Of a DNA stretch of 64,000 nucleotides, positions 8,020-17,952 are shown piece by piece; within the stretch, counting starts at the first letter, position 1, and each line of letters starts with the position of its first letter. The translations under genes and the position numbers were made by a program. Origin of the DNA: Flavobacterium fluviale (GTDB taxonomy: Bacteria > Bacteroidota > Bacteroidia > Flavobacteriales > Flavobacteriaceae); NCBI RefSeq assembly GCF_003312915.1, contig NZ_CP030261.1, forward strand, positions 2,294,001-2,358,000. The letters run 5' to 3'. Under the pieces are notes generated by a model. The model searched no databases and was not told the DNA's origin. It saw only the letters and a list, made by a program, of their open reading frames with translations.

Positions 8020-8472
8020 TTATTGCAAAAGTGTTTCTACTTTAGTTTCAGACTTTTCTTTTAGCGGACTATCTGCCTGCAAACTCCAAATAATTAGAAA
8101 TTTTCCTTTTGCCAGATATTCTTCTGGGTGTTCAGCTGTTGGTTCGCCCGCTTTTCCCCAAAGTAAACCTTGCAAAAATCGATCGCCTTTAAAAACGTGA
8201 TCGAATTCAAAATACATTATAGAACCGCGGTCTGCTTTGCTTTTAAAACTTTGAATGGCTTTACTTTTTACAGTTCCAACAATATTGCTGTAGGTTTCAA
8301 TATCATTATAAAAATTGCAGGCTTGCGGCGTAATACAAATATTCCCGTCGCTTACCATATAACCGCCTTTTGGAATTTCTTTTGGTTTGAGTTTTAAATC
8401 TGCGATCGTTTGGCTGAAGGAATTTGTAGTAATTAGTAGGAGTAATGTGAGTAGGGGAATTGTAAGTTTCAT
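8020..8472 (-). CDS. Exported hypothetical protein
   Basis: A 150-residue protein with signal peptide MKLTIPLLTLLLLITTNSFS. The mature region has two cysteines in NICITPQACNFY, which may form a disulfide, and a beta-like central part (GSIMYFEFDHVFKGDRFLQGLLWGK). I recognise no family. A periplasmic or surface location is inferred. It lies alone, 57 bases downstream of the start of the small membrane protein gene on the same strand. Confidence 0.65.
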   Translation of the reverse strand: MKLTIPLLTLLLLITTNSFSQTIADLKLKPKEIPKGGYMVSDGNICITPQACNFYNDIETYSNIVGTVKSKAIQSFKSKADRGSIMYFEFDHVFKGDRFLQGLLWGKAGEPTAEHPEEYLAKGKFLIIWSLQADSPLKEKSETKVETLLQ

Positions 8473-8624
8473 TGGTTTTTGGGGTTTGGTTTATTGAGCT
8501 AAAATAGTTTTTTTTATCTGAAGTTCTTTAATTCATTTTACTATTTATGTGACTTGTTAAAAGTGAGAAGTTCGCGTTTTTTGGGTGTAGATTTATAAAT
8601 CCGAAATTCCAATTGCAGTTAAGT

Positions 8625-8657
8625 AAACCTGACAGGTTTTTAAAACCTGTCAGGTTT
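8625..8657. repeat. Perfect 33-bp palindrome of the AACCTGACAGGTT family
   Basis: AAACCTGACAGGTTTT (8625-8640) is followed after one T by its exact reverse complement (8642-8657). Each arm is itself nearly palindromic. It lies in the 8473-8733 gap, downstream of the minus-strand DMP19 gene, and could act as its terminator. The same architecture, with different letters, recurs at 55607-55637. Confidence 0.8.
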
Positions 8658-8733
8658 TGCATACTATAAACTTGCTCCGTCGGTAAACAGTTGTTTTTTA
8701 CTGTATTTGCAGATAATTTTTCGCTAAATATTC

Positions 8734-9234
8734 TTAAAATGAATTTAGATTTTCCTTGACAAATTTTAAATTTAATTCATTCAAATTATCTTCATATTTA
8801 AAAAAATCATTTTCAAGTTCTTCCCACACTATATTTGCCTCTTCTTCAATTTTTTCAATAATTTCTTCCCGTAAGTTACTATTTTTAGGGACTTTGTTTT
8901 CTGGGAATTGTGCAATTGCTTTCTTCAGAATTTTTGCCGTATGATTTGCATTAATGGCGATTAATGAATCTACTGTTTCATGTGCATAATCTCCGGTAGA
9001 ATTAAAAAAATATTGACTAAATCCGCCGTTATTTATTTCTCTTTCTAGATTTTGATTATAGTAGAAAAATTTTTGAGCGTTAGATAAATTTTCCATTTTA
9101 TCTCCCCATTCGCATAACGTACAAATATAATTGTCAATTTCAATGATAATGTCGTTAATGTTTTCTCCCTGAATTAATTTTTGAATATCAATTTTTTTAA
9201 ACTGATTATCATTCTTGTTGATTTGATTAGACAT
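8734..9234 (-). CDS. DMP19-family (DUF4375) protein
   Basis: A 166-residue cytoplasmic protein. The region from about residue 55, with QKFFYYNQNLEREINNGGF, SQYFFNSTGDYAHET and AILKK-like helices ending AQFPENKVP, matches the DMP19 / DUF4375 family (PF14300). Members include Neisseria DMP19, described as a DNA mimic that binds a repressor, but most homologues are uncharacterised. No signal peptide is present. The C-terminal 45 residues are acidic and helical. The family is fairly sure, the function is not. Confidence 0.8.
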   Translation of the reverse strand: MSNQINKNDNQFKKIDIQKLIQGENINDIIIEIDNYICTLCEWGDKMENLSNAQKFFYYNQNLEREINNGGFSQYFFNSTGDYAHETVDSLIAINANHTAKILKKAIAQFPENKVPKNSNLREEIIEKIEEEANIVWEELENDFFKYEDNLNELNLKFVKENLNSF

Positions 9235-9371
9235 AATAATTTTAGATTTATTACCAAAGTTCTTTTTAAATTAGAAATCAAAAGTAATTAAAATTGTAGT
9301 ATTAGTATTATATTTTTAACTAAATGATTATTTGGAAATAACAATTCTCATAGTTACTTTGCGTGAGCTTC

Positions 9372-9456
9372 TCCCGACGCCTCGGGATCGCTCAGCCTGA
9401 TAATCTGTTTCAGGAAAATCTGAGAAGTCTAAAATCTATCCCGAGGCTTCGGGACT
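9372..9456. repeat. Two TCCCGA-N4-TCGGGA hairpins (flavobacterial CCCGA repeat)
   Basis: TCCCGA-CGCC-TCGGGA (9372-9387) and ATCCCGAGGCTTCGGGACT (9438-9456) are GC-rich islands in an AT-rich gap. The second copy recurs in inverted orientation with one mismatch at 11386-11404, and a variant lies over the MFS stop codon at 44243-44266. Confidence 0.7.
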
Positions 9457-9472
9457 AAAATCTACAATAAAA

Positions 9473-9502
9473 AAATCCCGCTTCAATTAAGAAACGGGAT
9501 TT
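9473..9502 (-). terminator. lysA terminator
   Basis: AAATCCCG (9473-9480) pairs with CGGGATTT (9495-9502), flanked by A and T runs. It lies 26 bases after the lysA stop codon on the minus strand. Confidence 0.85.
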
Positions 9503-9527
9503 CGTAGATATTCTCTTTTTTTTTATT

Positions 9528-10751
9528 TTAAACTGTTGCAGCGATTTCTTCTGGCAGCGGAATTTGATTTTTAAGTAAATCTTCGAAAGTTTCGGCTTGG
9601 CGAATCAAGATTCCTTTTCCGTTCATCCAAAGAACTTCGGCTGGTTTGTATCTTGAATTGTAATTCGAAGACATTGAGAAACAATAAGCTCCAGCGTTTC
9701 TGAAAGCTAAAATATCTCCTTCTGTAATTTCTGAAATTCTGCGGTTGTTGGCAAAAGTATCCGTTTCGCAAATGTATCCTACAACAGAGTAAAAACGCTC
9801 TTTTCCTTTTGTGTTTGAGATGTTTTCGATATGATGTGAAGATCCGTATAACATTGGACGAATTAGGTGGTTGAAACCACTATCAACCCCAGCGAAAACG
9901 GTTGACGTTGTTTGTTTTACTACGTTTACTTTTACTAGGAAATGACCTGCTTCGCTCACCAAGAATTTTCCTGGTTCGAAAATCAAAGTTAAATCTCTGC
10001 CATATTCTGCACAGAAAGCATTGAATCTTTTAGATAATTTTTTACCTAATTCTTCGATGTCTGTCTCGATATCGTCTTTTTTGTAAGGAACTTTGAATCC
10101 GCTTCCGAAATCTAAGAATTCCAAATCTTTGAAATGTTTTGCTGTATCGAACAAAATTTCAGCAGCATACAAGAATACTTCGATATCTAAAATATCAGAT
10201 CCTGTGTGCATGTGAATTCCAACAATGCTCATTTTTGTGTTTTCGACAATTCGCAATATATGCGGAATCTGGTGAACAGAGATTCCGAATTTACTGTCGA
10301 TATGGCCAACAGAAATGTTAGCATTTCCACCCGCCATTACGTGCGGATTGATACGAATACATACTGGAATCTGTGGATATTTTGTTCCGAATTGCTCCAG
10401 AATAGATAAGTTATCAATATTGATTTGAACACCCATCGCGGCAACTTCTTCAATTTCTTCAAGAGAAACGCCGTTTGGTGTAAAGAAAATTTTGTCAGGA
10501 TCATAGCCAGCATGAAGTCCCAATAAAACTTCTTGAATCGATACAGTATCTAAACCAGACCCCATGTTCTTTAATAACTGAAGAATCGCAACGTTTGACA
10601 ATGCCTTCATGGCGTAATTAACTCTCAAGTTTTCTACCTTAGAGAAAGCTTTAGTTAACCTATTGTACTGAGATTGGATTTTTTCGGCATCATAAACATA
10701 TAATGGACTTCCAAATTGGTCTGCTAACTGCAGTAAATCTTTTGCTTGCAT
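9528..10751 (-). CDS. lysA: Diaminopimelate decarboxylase
   Basis: A 407-residue PLP enzyme of fold type III (alanine-racemase-like barrel plus C-terminal beta domain). It decarboxylates meso-diaminopimelate to L-lysine, the last step of lysine synthesis, in the cytoplasm. The PLP lysine is in VNYAMKALSN (about residue 49), HMHTGSD follows, and the C-terminal domain holds CETDTFANNR and AGAYCFSMSSNYNSR, both typical of LysA. The length is normal. A complete promoter lies just upstream (10769-10798) and a terminator at 9473-9502, so it is monocistronic. Confidence 0.96.
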   Translation of the reverse strand: MQAKDLLQLADQFGSPLYVYDAEKIQSQYNRLTKAFSKVENLRVNYAMKALSNVAILQLLKNMGSGLDTVSIQEVLLGLHAGYDPDKIFFTPNGVSLEEIEEVAAMGVQINIDNLSILEQFGTKYPQIPVCIRINPHVMAGGNANISVGHIDSKFGISVHQIPHILRIVENTKMSIVGIHMHTGSDILDIEVFLYAAEILFDTAKHFKDLEFLDFGSGFKVPYKKDDIETDIEELGKKLSKRFNAFCAEYGRDLTLIFEPGKFLVSEAGHFLVKVNVVKQTTSTVFAGVDSGFNHLIRPMLYGSSHHIENISNTKGKERFYSVVGYICETDTFANNRRISEITEGDILAFRNAGAYCFSMSSNYNSRYKPAEVLWMNGKGILIRQAETFEDLLKNQIPLPEEIAATV

Positions 10752-10768
10752 TTTTAAATCATTTTGGG

Positions 10769-10798
10769 CAAAGTTATTACACTTTTATCTACTGACAA
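10769..10798 (-). promoter_or_regulatory. lysA promoter
   Basis: On the minus strand TTG (10796-10798) is followed after 19 bases by TAACTTTG (10769-10776), matching the Bacteroidetes promoter pattern. The start would fall near 10763, giving a leader of about 12 bases. Confidence 0.65.
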
Positions 10799-10883
10799 AT
10801 AATTTGTAGAAAAATAACAAATTATAACAAATTGTTTGATTTTAAACAAAAAGCTGTTGTTTTTGAGATTTTGTAACTCTTTT

Positions 10884-11430
10884 TAAGATACTAAGGTTCT
10901 GAGATACTAAGATACTAAGTTTTTTTGCCACTAATTCACTAATTTAATTAATTCTTAAATGCTGTTGAAATTGGTTTTTTGCCACAGATTAAAATGATTT
11001 GCACAGATTATTTTCTTAGCCACGACCCGAGCGATAGCGAACTGGCGAAGCAATTATACAAATTTTCACAAATTTTTTATTTTCTCAACATCTTCTATTT
11101 CAAATATAGCCCGTGGTTTCAACCACGGGAAGGCAATATATAACAACGCCCAATCCGTAACATTTCCCGTGGTTGAAACCACGGGGTGTGTTTTTTACAT
11201 ATTGCGAAAAATCTAAAATCAAAAAATCATGAAAATTTGTATAATTTGTGGCTGAAAAAAATCCTTTTTAATCTGTGAAATCTGTGGCTAAAAAAAACAA
11301 AACCCCTGAATATCAATTCAAGGGTTTGTTAGTAGTTATGTTGTTTATCGGAATAAAGATTAAATAAAATGCAAGGAAAAAACTTAGTCCCGAAGTCTCG
11401 GGATAGCATCTTAGAACCTCAGAACCTTAA
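10884..11430. repeat. Nested three-layer inverted-repeat region in the lysA-gltD gap
   Basis: This gene-free stretch (10752-11432) holds concentric inverted pairs. The outer pair is AAGGTTCTGAGATACTAAG (from 10892) against CTTAGAACCTCAGAACCTT (11410-11428). The middle pair is a GCCACAGATT...ATACAAATTTTCA arm (10981-11083) against its inverse (11221-11290), with about 26 extra bases in the left arm. The inner pair is CCCGTGGTTTCAACCACGGG (11110-11129) against its inverse (11166-11185). A CCCGA hairpin sits at 11386-11404. No ORF is convincing. Confidence 0.75.
11300..11327 (-). terminator. gltBD operon terminator
   Basis: AAACCC-C-TGAAT pairs with ATTCA-A-GGGTTT around an ATCA loop. On the minus strand the stem is followed by a T-rich run. 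It is about 105 bases downstream of the gltD stop. Confidence 0.75.
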
Positions 11431-11432
11431 AA

Positions 11433-12887
11433 TTAAAGACTCGGTAAATCTCCTTTTCCTTTAGTAGGCAAGTTTGTAGATCCCATAAGGAATAAATCTA
11501 CCTCTCTTGCTGCTTCGCGACCTTCTGAAATAGCCCAAACGATTAATGATTGTCCTCTTCTCATATCACCAGCAGTGAAAATGTGAGGAACGTTTGTTTG
11601 ATAGTTATGCGCTTTGTAATTGCTTCTTGCATCAGTTTCGATTCCTAATTGCTCGCTTAAAGTTTTCTCTGGACCTGTAAATCCTAAAGCTAATAATGCT
11701 AAATCGCAAGGCCAGATTTTCTCAGAACCTTCTTTTTCTATTAATTCAGGTCTTTGTCCTGGAGTCATTTTCCATTGTACTTCAACCGTTTTTAATCCAG
11801 TTAATTCTCCTTTATCGTTAGAAATGAATTCTTTCGTATTGATTAACCAGTTTCTGTTACAGCCTTCTTCGTGAGAAGATGATGTTTTCAACTGCAAAGG
11901 CCAGAAAGGCCAAGGAGTTGACTCACTTCTTCCAACTGGAGGTTTTGGTAAAATCTCAAAGTTAGTAACCGATTTTGCTCCGTGTCTGTTTGAAGTTCCA
12001 ATACAGTCAGAACCAGTATCTCCACCACCAATAACGATTACATCTTTACCAGTTGCTTTAATTTGGTCAGGAATTGATTCTCCAAATAAAACTTTAGTCT
12101 GCTGTGTTAAGAAATCCATTGCCTGAACAACGCCTTTGCTTTCGATTCCTTTAGTTGGCAAGCTTCTTCTTTCTGTTGCTCCTCCGCATAAAACAATAGA
12201 ATCGAATGCGTTTAATTCTTCTACGCTGAAGTTAACCCCAACGTTTACGTTTGTTTTGAAAGTGATTCCTTCTGCTTCAAGAATTACTACACGTCTGTCG
12301 ATAATTTCTTTTTCTAATTTGAAATTCGGAATTCCGTAGCGTAATAAACCTCCAATAGCGTTGTCTCTTTCAAAAACAGTAACGGTGTGACCCGCTCTGT
12401 TTAATTGCTGCGCTGCTGCAAGACCCGCAGGTCCAGAGCCAATAACGGCAACTGTTTTTCCAGTTCTTGTTTTTGGTGCTTGTGGTTTAATCCAACCTTC
12501 TGCAAAACCTCTTTCAACAATGTTTTTCTCGATGTTTTCGATAGATACAGGATCTTTAATAATACCTAATACACATGCTTTTTCGCATGGAGCAGGGCAT
12601 AAGCGTCCTGTAAATTCTGGAAAGTTATTAGTAGACTGTAAAATCTCTAATGCACTCTGCCATTCTTCCTGATGCACCATATCGTTGAAGTCTGGAATTA
12701 AATTTCCTAACGGACAACCGCTGTGGCAAAAAGGAATACCACAATCCATACATCTTGAACCTTGTTCTTTTATTTTATCTTTTGCTAACGGAATAGTAAA
12801 TTCGTTGTAGTTAGAAACACGTTCTGCTACTGCTAAATTACTTTCGTCGGCTCTATTATATTCTTTAAATCCGCCTATTTTACCCAT
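11433..12887 (-). CDS. gltD: Glutamate synthase, small (beta) subunit
   Basis: A 484-residue flavoprotein that passes electrons from NADPH through FAD and Fe-S clusters to GltB, which makes two glutamates from glutamine and 2-oxoglutarate. The N-terminal Fe-S domain has CMDCGIPFCHSGCP and CPAPCEKACVLG. The FAD site is VIGSGPAGLAAAQQ and the NADPH site is VIGGGDTGSDC. The C-terminal GDMRRGQSLIVWAI closes the FAD fold. It lies 132 bases downstream of gltB on the same strand, so the operon order is gltB-gltD. A small inverted repeat occupies the gap. Confidence 0.97.
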   Translation of the reverse strand: MGKIGGFKEYNRADESNLAVAERVSNYNEFTIPLAKDKIKEQGSRCMDCGIPFCHSGCPLGNLIPDFNDMVHQEEWQSALEILQSTNNFPEFTGRLCPAPCEKACVLGIIKDPVSIENIEKNIVERGFAEGWIKPQAPKTRTGKTVAVIGSGPAGLAAAQQLNRAGHTVTVFERDNAIGGLLRYGIPNFKLEKEIIDRRVVILEAEGITFKTNVNVGVNFSVEELNAFDSIVLCGGATERRSLPTKGIESKGVVQAMDFLTQQTKVLFGESIPDQIKATGKDVIVIGGGDTGSDCIGTSNRHGAKSVTNFEILPKPPVGRSESTPWPFWPLQLKTSSSHEEGCNRNWLINTKEFISNDKGELTGLKTVEVQWKMTPGQRPELIEKEGSEKIWPCDLALLALGFTGPEKTLSEQLGIETDARSNYKAHNYQTNVPHIFTAGDMRRGQSLIVWAISEGREAAREVDLFLMGSTNLPTKGKGDLPSL

Positions 12888-12921
12888 GACTTTTTAAATT
12901 AAATTCCAATTTCTTTAAATT

Positions 12922-12995
12922 CCAAATTCCAATCCTTCGACTTCGCTCAGGAAGACATTTTCATTAACATTGACATTATTGCCATTGGAATTTGG
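12922..12995. repeat. Inverted repeat in the gltB-gltD gap
   Basis: CCAAATTCCAAT (12922-12933) is the exact reverse complement of ATTGGAATTTGG (12984-12995). The doubled word AAATTCC recurs near 39310 and 54975. It lies inside the gltBD transcript and could modulate the relative level of the two subunits. Confidence 0.6.
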
Positions 12996-13019
12996 GATTT
13001 TATTTTTTGAAATTGATTT

Positions 13020-16000
13020 TTATCCAGCTATTAATTCTTCTATTTTTTTCTCTTCTGCAATTCGTTGTAATGCTTTCTTGTAATCAGTTGGCATTACTTT
13101 TACGAAGTGCTTTTGTTCATTTTCCCAGTCTGCTAAAATTCTTTTTGCTAATGGACTGCTTGTGTACAATGAATGATTTTTGATCAATCGTCTTAGTTTG
13201 GTAACGTCCTCTTCTTCCATCGGGTCAAATGCAACCATTTCCATGTTACATACTGTCGAATCGAATTTCTTAGTTGGATCGTAAACGTAAGCTACACCAC
13301 CGCTCATACCAGCTGCGAAGTTTCTTCCTGTTTTTCCTAAGACTACCACTGTACCACCGGTCATATATTCGCATCCGTGATCTCCAATTCCTTCAACAAC
13401 GGCTGTTGCTCCAGAATTTCTAACACAGAAACGCTCGCCGGCCATTCCATTAATATATGCCTCTCCGGTAATAGCTCCGTAAAGGGCAACGTTTCCAATA
13501 ATGATGTTATCTTCAGGTTTGAAGGTTGCAGTAGGAGGTACTTTTACAATTAGTTTTCCTCCAGAAAGACCTTTTCCTAAGTAATCATTACAGTTTCCGT
13601 GAATTTTAAACGACAATCCGTTTGTTGCAAAAGCACCAAAACTTTGTCCGGCAGAACCTTCAAAATCAACTAAAATAGTGTCTTCAGGTAAACCTTGTGC
13701 GCCATATATTTTTGAGATTTCGTTACTCAAAATAGCACCTACAGAACGGTCTGTATTTTTAATTTTAAAGGTTACTCTTGTTTTCTCTTTTCTATAGATA
13801 GACGGAATTGCTTCTTTTATGATGTCAAAATCCAATACGTTTTCAAGTTGGTGATCTTGAGTAGTTGTATTATGATTTGGCTCTGTTTTCGCTTTTTCCG
13901 GTTTGTATAGAATTGTAGACAAGTCTAAACCATTTGCTTTATAATGTTTGATAGCTTTGTTCACATTTAATTTTTGTGACTGACCTACCATTTCTTTTAA
14001 AGTTCTGAAACCTAACTGCGCCATGATTTCTCTCAGCTCTTCAGCAATAAAATACATGAAGTTGATTACATGCTCTGGAGTTCCTTTGAAATTTTTTCTC
14101 AATTCAGGATCCTGAGTGGCAATACCAACCGGGCAGGTATTTAAGTGACAAGCTCTCATCATGATACATCCAGAAGCAACAAGAGGTGCAGTTGCAAAAC
14201 CAAATTCTTCAGCACCTAATAATGCTGCAATAGCAACGTCACGACCAGTTTTCAACTGTCCGTCACATTCTAAAACTACACGGCTTCTTAAATCGTTTAA
14301 GATTAAAGTCTGCTGAGCTTCAGCTAAACCAAGCTCCCACGGAATACCAGTGTGCTGTAAAGATGTCAATGGTGCAGCACCCGTTCCTCCGTCATAACCA
14401 GAAATTAAGATTACGTCAGCTTTTGCTTTGGCAACACCAGCAGCAATAGTTCCAACTCCAACCTCAGAAACTAATTTTACGTTTACACGCGCTTCACGAT
14501 TTGCATTTTTCAAATCGTAAATCAACTGAGATAAATCCTCAATAGAATAAATATCGTGGTGAGGAGGAGGCGAAATCAAACCTACATAAGGAGTAGAGTT
14601 TCTCGTTTCGGCAATCCAAGGCACAACTTTTTCTCCAGGTAACTGTCCGCCTTCGCCAGGTTTCGCTCCCTGAGCCATTTTAATCTGGATTTCTTTAGCG
14701 TTTGTCAAATAGTTGATTGAAACACCAAAACGTCCCGAAGCAACTTGTTTAATTGCAGAGTTTCTAGAATCTCCGTTAATTTCTTTCTGGAAACGTCTTG
14801 GATCTTCTCCACCTTCTCCAGAATTACTTTTTCCTCCAATTCTGTTCATTGCAATTGCCAAGTTCTCATGTGCTTCTTGACTGATAGAACCGTAAGACAT
14901 TGCTCCGGTTTTGAATTTCTTTACAATTTCTGTCCAAGGCTCTACTTCATCAATAGAAATTGGATCTAAATTGTTGAATTCAAATAAACCTCTAATAGTC
15001 ATTAGGTTTGAGCTTTGCTCGTTAACCGCATTAGAGTATTCTTTATAACTTTCTGGGCTGTTTAAACGAACCGCTTGTTGTAATTTAGAAATAGTGGTTG
15101 GGTTAAACATGTGTTTTTCACCACCACGTCTCCATCTGTAAATACCTCCAATTTCAAGAGAAAGCAAGTTTGCAATTTTTGAATTTGGGAAAGCTTTTTG
15201 GAAACGTTTTTTTACTTCTTTCTCTACTTCCATTAAACCAATTCCTTCAATTCTAGATGGAGTGTAAGGGAAGTATTTTGATGTAAATGTTTTGTTTAAA
15301 CCTAAAATCTCGAAAATTTGGGCAGCTCTGTACGAATGTAAAGTAGAGATACCAATTTTGTTCATGATTTTAACGATTCCTTTTGCAATCGCTTTATTGT
15401 AGTTTACAATTGCATAATCAGCTTTTACACCTGTAATAAATCCTTGAGCAACTTGATCATAAATGATTTCGTTTACCATGTATGGATTGATTGCACTTGC
15501 ACCGTATCCGAAAAGTAAAGCAAAATGATGAGGTTCGCGAGGCTCTGCAGATTCGATAATGATTCCGAATTTAGAACGAACCTGTAAAATGTTCAAAGAG
15601 TGGTGAATGTATGAACAAGCCAATAGCATAGGGATTGGAGCTAATTCTTCACTTACACCTCTATCTGATAAAATAATGATGTTGCATCCTTCATTAACCG
15701 CTTTAAAAGTTGCCTGAACACATTTCTCAAGCGCACGCTCTAAACCGTTTACTCCTTTTTCTATTTTGTATAAAGTAGAAATTGTAGCCGATTTGAAGTC
15801 TGCGTGATCAATGTTTCTGATTTTATCTAAATCCTCGTTAGAAATAACCGGATTTTGGATTTTTAGTTTTTTACACTGCTTTGATTCAATTTCGAAAATA
15901 TTGAAATCGCCGCCAATCGCTAAACTGATATCCGTAATAATTTCTTCACGAATACCATCCAAAGGCGGGTTAGTAACCTGAGCAAATAATTGTTTGAAAT

Positions 16001-17537
16001 AGTTATACAACAATTGAGGCTGGTCTGATAATACTGCCAAAGGTGTATCGTTACCCATAGAACTGATTGCTTCAGCTCCCTGGCCTCCCATTGGGTTGAT
16101 GATTGTTTTTAAATCTTCAATAGTATAACCAAATAACTTTTGTCTAGTTACGAAATCTAATTTTTCAACAGGAGTTGGGTTATTTGTGTATGGAATTTTA
16201 GCTAAAGGCAATAAATTAGCATCTAACCATTCTTGGTAAGGACGTTTTGTTACAATTGCTTTTTTAACTTCTTCGTCTTCAATAATACGACCTTCGTTCA
16301 TATCAACCAAGAACATTTTTCCTGGCTCTAAACGACCGTGCTGAATTACATCTTCTGGATCGATATCTAGGACACCAATTTCAGATGACATAATTACGAA
16401 GCCGCTTTTTGTTAATGTATAACGAGAAGGACGCAGTCCGTTTCTGTCTAGTAAAGCTCCAATAACGTTACCATCTGTAAACGGAATAGAGGCAGGACCA
16501 TCCCAAGGTTCCATAATACAAGCGTTGAACTCGTAAAATGCTCTTTTTTCTGGAGACATTGTCTGGTGTTTTTCCCAAGCTTCAGGAACAACCATCATCA
16601 TTGCCTCAGGAAGAGAACGGCCTGTCATTAATAAAAGTTCAACCACCATATCCATAGAAGCAGAATCTGATTTTCCTTCCAAGATAATTGGGAATAGTTT
16701 TTTGATATCATCGCCAAAAACAGCACTCTGCATAAGCTCTTCACGAGCACGCATACGGCTTACGTTTCCACGAAGTGTGTTGATCTCACCATTATGACAC
16801 ATGTATCTAAACGGCTGCGCTAAGTCCCAAGAAGGGAATGTATTTGTAGAGAAACGCTGATGTACAAGCGCTAAACGTGTCACCAAGTCTGGATCTTTCA
16901 AATCTATATAATAACGGCTGATGTCTTCCGGCATCAATAGACCTTTATATATTATAGTAGTTGTCGATAAACTAGTAAAATAAAACATGTGGCTTTCAGA
17001 AGTTTTAGATCCTCTTACGGCATGTTCAGCAATTTTTCTAGCTGCAAAAAGTTTTGCATTAAATTCTTGTTCAGTTAAGTTTTGTCCGTTTTTAGAAACG
17101 AATACTTGTTTAACTGTTGGTTCTTTTTCTGCGGCGATTTGCCCTAAATTTTCAACGTCAACAGGTACATCTCTCCAACCTAAGATCTTTAAGTTTTGAT
17201 CTTTAATAGTTGCTTCAAATGCATTAATACAAAAAGAAACCTGGTTTTTGCTTTTTGGTAAAAAAACCATTCCTACTGCATACTCACGCGCTTCTGGGAT
17301 TTCAAAGTCACAAACTTTCTTAAAAAAATCATGAGGGATGTCGAATAAAATTCCGGCCCCGTCACCAGTTCGTCCATCAGAACTAACTGCACCACGATGT
17401 TCCAATTTAATTAAGATGTCTAATGCTTTGTGAATGATATCATTTGACTTAATACCATTCAAATTACAAATAAATCCTGCACCACAATTGTCGTGTTCAA
17501 ATTCAGGCAGATAAAGCCCTTGTTCTTTAACTCTCAT
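13020..17537 (-). CDS. gltB: Glutamate synthase, large (alpha) subunit
   Basis: About 1505 residues. The class II glutamine amidotransferase domain comes first; its nucleophile is the Cys in HDNCGAGF (residue 18), which must become N-terminal after propeptide removal. The central domain follows, then the FMN-binding synthase domain with [13 protein letters not shown] and the 3Fe-4S cysteines [15 protein letters not shown]. The C-terminal GXGXG beta-helix includes [14 protein letters not shown]. An in-frame start at 17579 would add 14 residues. The ATG at 17537 is preferred because the propeptide is then a normal length. It works with gltD downstream in ammonia assimilation. Confidence 0.96.
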   Translation of the reverse strand: MRVKEQGLYLPEFEHDNCGAGFICNLNGIKSNDIIHKALDILIKLEHRGAVSSDGRTGDGAGILFDIPHDFFKKVCDFEIPEAREYAVGMVFLPKSKNQVSFCINAFEATIKDQNLKILGWRDVPVDVENLGQIAAEKEPTVKQVFVSKNGQNLTEQEFNAKLFAARKIAEHAVRGSKTSESHMFYFTSLSTTTIIYKGLLMPEDISRYYIDLKDPDLVTRLALVHQRFSTNTFPSWDLAQPFRYMCHNGEINTLRGNVSRMRAREELMQSAVFGDDIKKLFPIILEGKSDSASMDMVVELLLMTGRSLPEAMMMVVPEAWEKHQTMSPEKRAFYEFNACIMEPWDGPASIPFTDGNVIGALLDRNGLRPSRYTLTKSGFVIMSSEIGVLDIDPEDVIQHGRLEPGKMFLVDMNEGRIIEDEEVKKAIVTKRPYQEWLDANLLPLAKIPYTNNPTPVEKLDFVTRQKLFGYTIEDLKTIINPMGGQGAEAISSMGNDTPLAVLSDQPQLLYNYFKQLFAQVTNPPLDGIREEIITDISLAIGGDFNIFEIESKQCKKLKIQNPVISNEDLDKIRNIDHADFKSATISTLYKIEKGVNGLERALEKCVQATFKAVNEGCNIIILSDRGVSEELAPIPMLLACSYIHHSLNILQVRSKFGIIIESAEPREPHHFALLFGYGASAINPYMVNEIIYDQVAQGFITGVKADYAIVNYNKAIAKGIVKIMNKIGISTLHSYRAAQIFEILGLNKTFTSKYFPYTPSRIEGIGLMEVEKEVKKRFQKAFPNSKIANLLSLEIGGIYRWRRGGEKHMFNPTTISKLQQAVRLNSPESYKEYSNAVNEQSSNLMTIRGLFEFNNLDPISIDEVEPWTEIVKKFKTGAMSYGSISQEAHENLAIAMNRIGGKSNSGEGGEDPRRFQKEINGDSRNSAIKQVASGRFGVSINYLTNAKEIQIKMAQGAKPGEGGQLPGEKVVPWIAETRNSTPYVGLISPPPHHDIYSIEDLSQLIYDLKNANREARVNVKLVSEVGVGTIAAGVAKAKADVILISGYDGGTGAAPLTSLQHTGIPWELGLAEAQQTLILNDLRSRVVLECDGQLKTGRDVAIAALLGAEEFGFATAPLVASGCIMMRACHLNTCPVGIATQDPELRKNFKGTPEHVINFMYFIAEELREIMAQLGFRTLKEMVGQSQKLNVNKAIKHYKANGLDLSTILYKPEKAKTEPNHNTTTQDHQLENVLDFDIIKEAIPSIYRKEKTRVTFKIKNTDRSVGAILSNEISKIYGAQGLPEDTILVDFEGSAGQSFGAFATNGLSFKIHGNCNDYLGKGLSGGKLIVKVPPTATFKPEDNIIIGNVALYGAITGEAYINGMAGERFCVRNSGATAVVEGIGDHGCEYMTGGTVVVLGKTGRNFAAGMSGGVAYVYDPTKKFDSTVCNMEMVAFDPMEEEDVTKLRRLIKNHSLYTSSPLAKRILADWENEQKHFVKVMPTDYKKALQRIAEEKKIEELIAG

Positions 17538-17579
17538 TCTTGATATTTTTTCTACAAAAATAAAGATTTCGTTAAACAT

Positions 17580-17952
17580 AATGTATTGAAATTATGTATT
17601 CGCTTTCATTTTTATAGTAATATTAGAAAAAGGGTTCTTAAATGATAATATTATTATATAAACGATTGCGAATTATCAAAATCATAATTGGTATTAAAAT
17701 ATATTAAGAAAAATCGTCGCTTAGGTCTTGAATTCAGTGAAGTTTTTGTTAAATATCAAACGTTTTAGCGGTTTTGTGTTAACATTAACAAAGTGTTTCG
17801 GTAACGATTTGTTTGCTTTGAAAAAGATTCAACGTTTAATACCTATGGTAACATTTATTTAATTGAAAAAGATTTTACTATTAAGTTGTATTTTGTTACT
17901 TTTGTCGCACTTTTATTCTGAAATAAATTCAGAACCAGACAAATTCTATATT
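17580..17952. promoter_or_regulatory. Divergent gltB / sucC control region
   Basis: This 373-base gap separates divergent gltB (minus) and sucC (plus). A -7-like TACTTTTG box lies at 17897-17904 for sucC, with no good -33 partner. On the other strand a TATTTTTG box at 17555-17562 (just inside the possible gltB extension) could serve gltB. A small hairpin TTCTGAA-N5-TTCAGAA (17916-17934) lies in the sucC leader. I see no ORF and no clear operator. Confidence 0.45.

Noticed and set aside
17538..17579. A 14-residue N-terminal extension of GltB.
   Set aside because: The added residues show no conservation pattern, a possible -7 box lies inside, and the ATG at 17537 gives a propeptide of normal size.
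17863..17952. An N-terminal extension of SucC from a TTG codon that resembles a signal peptide.
   Set aside because: SucC is cytoplasmic, its normal N terminus begins at 17953, and the likely -7 box lies within the extension.
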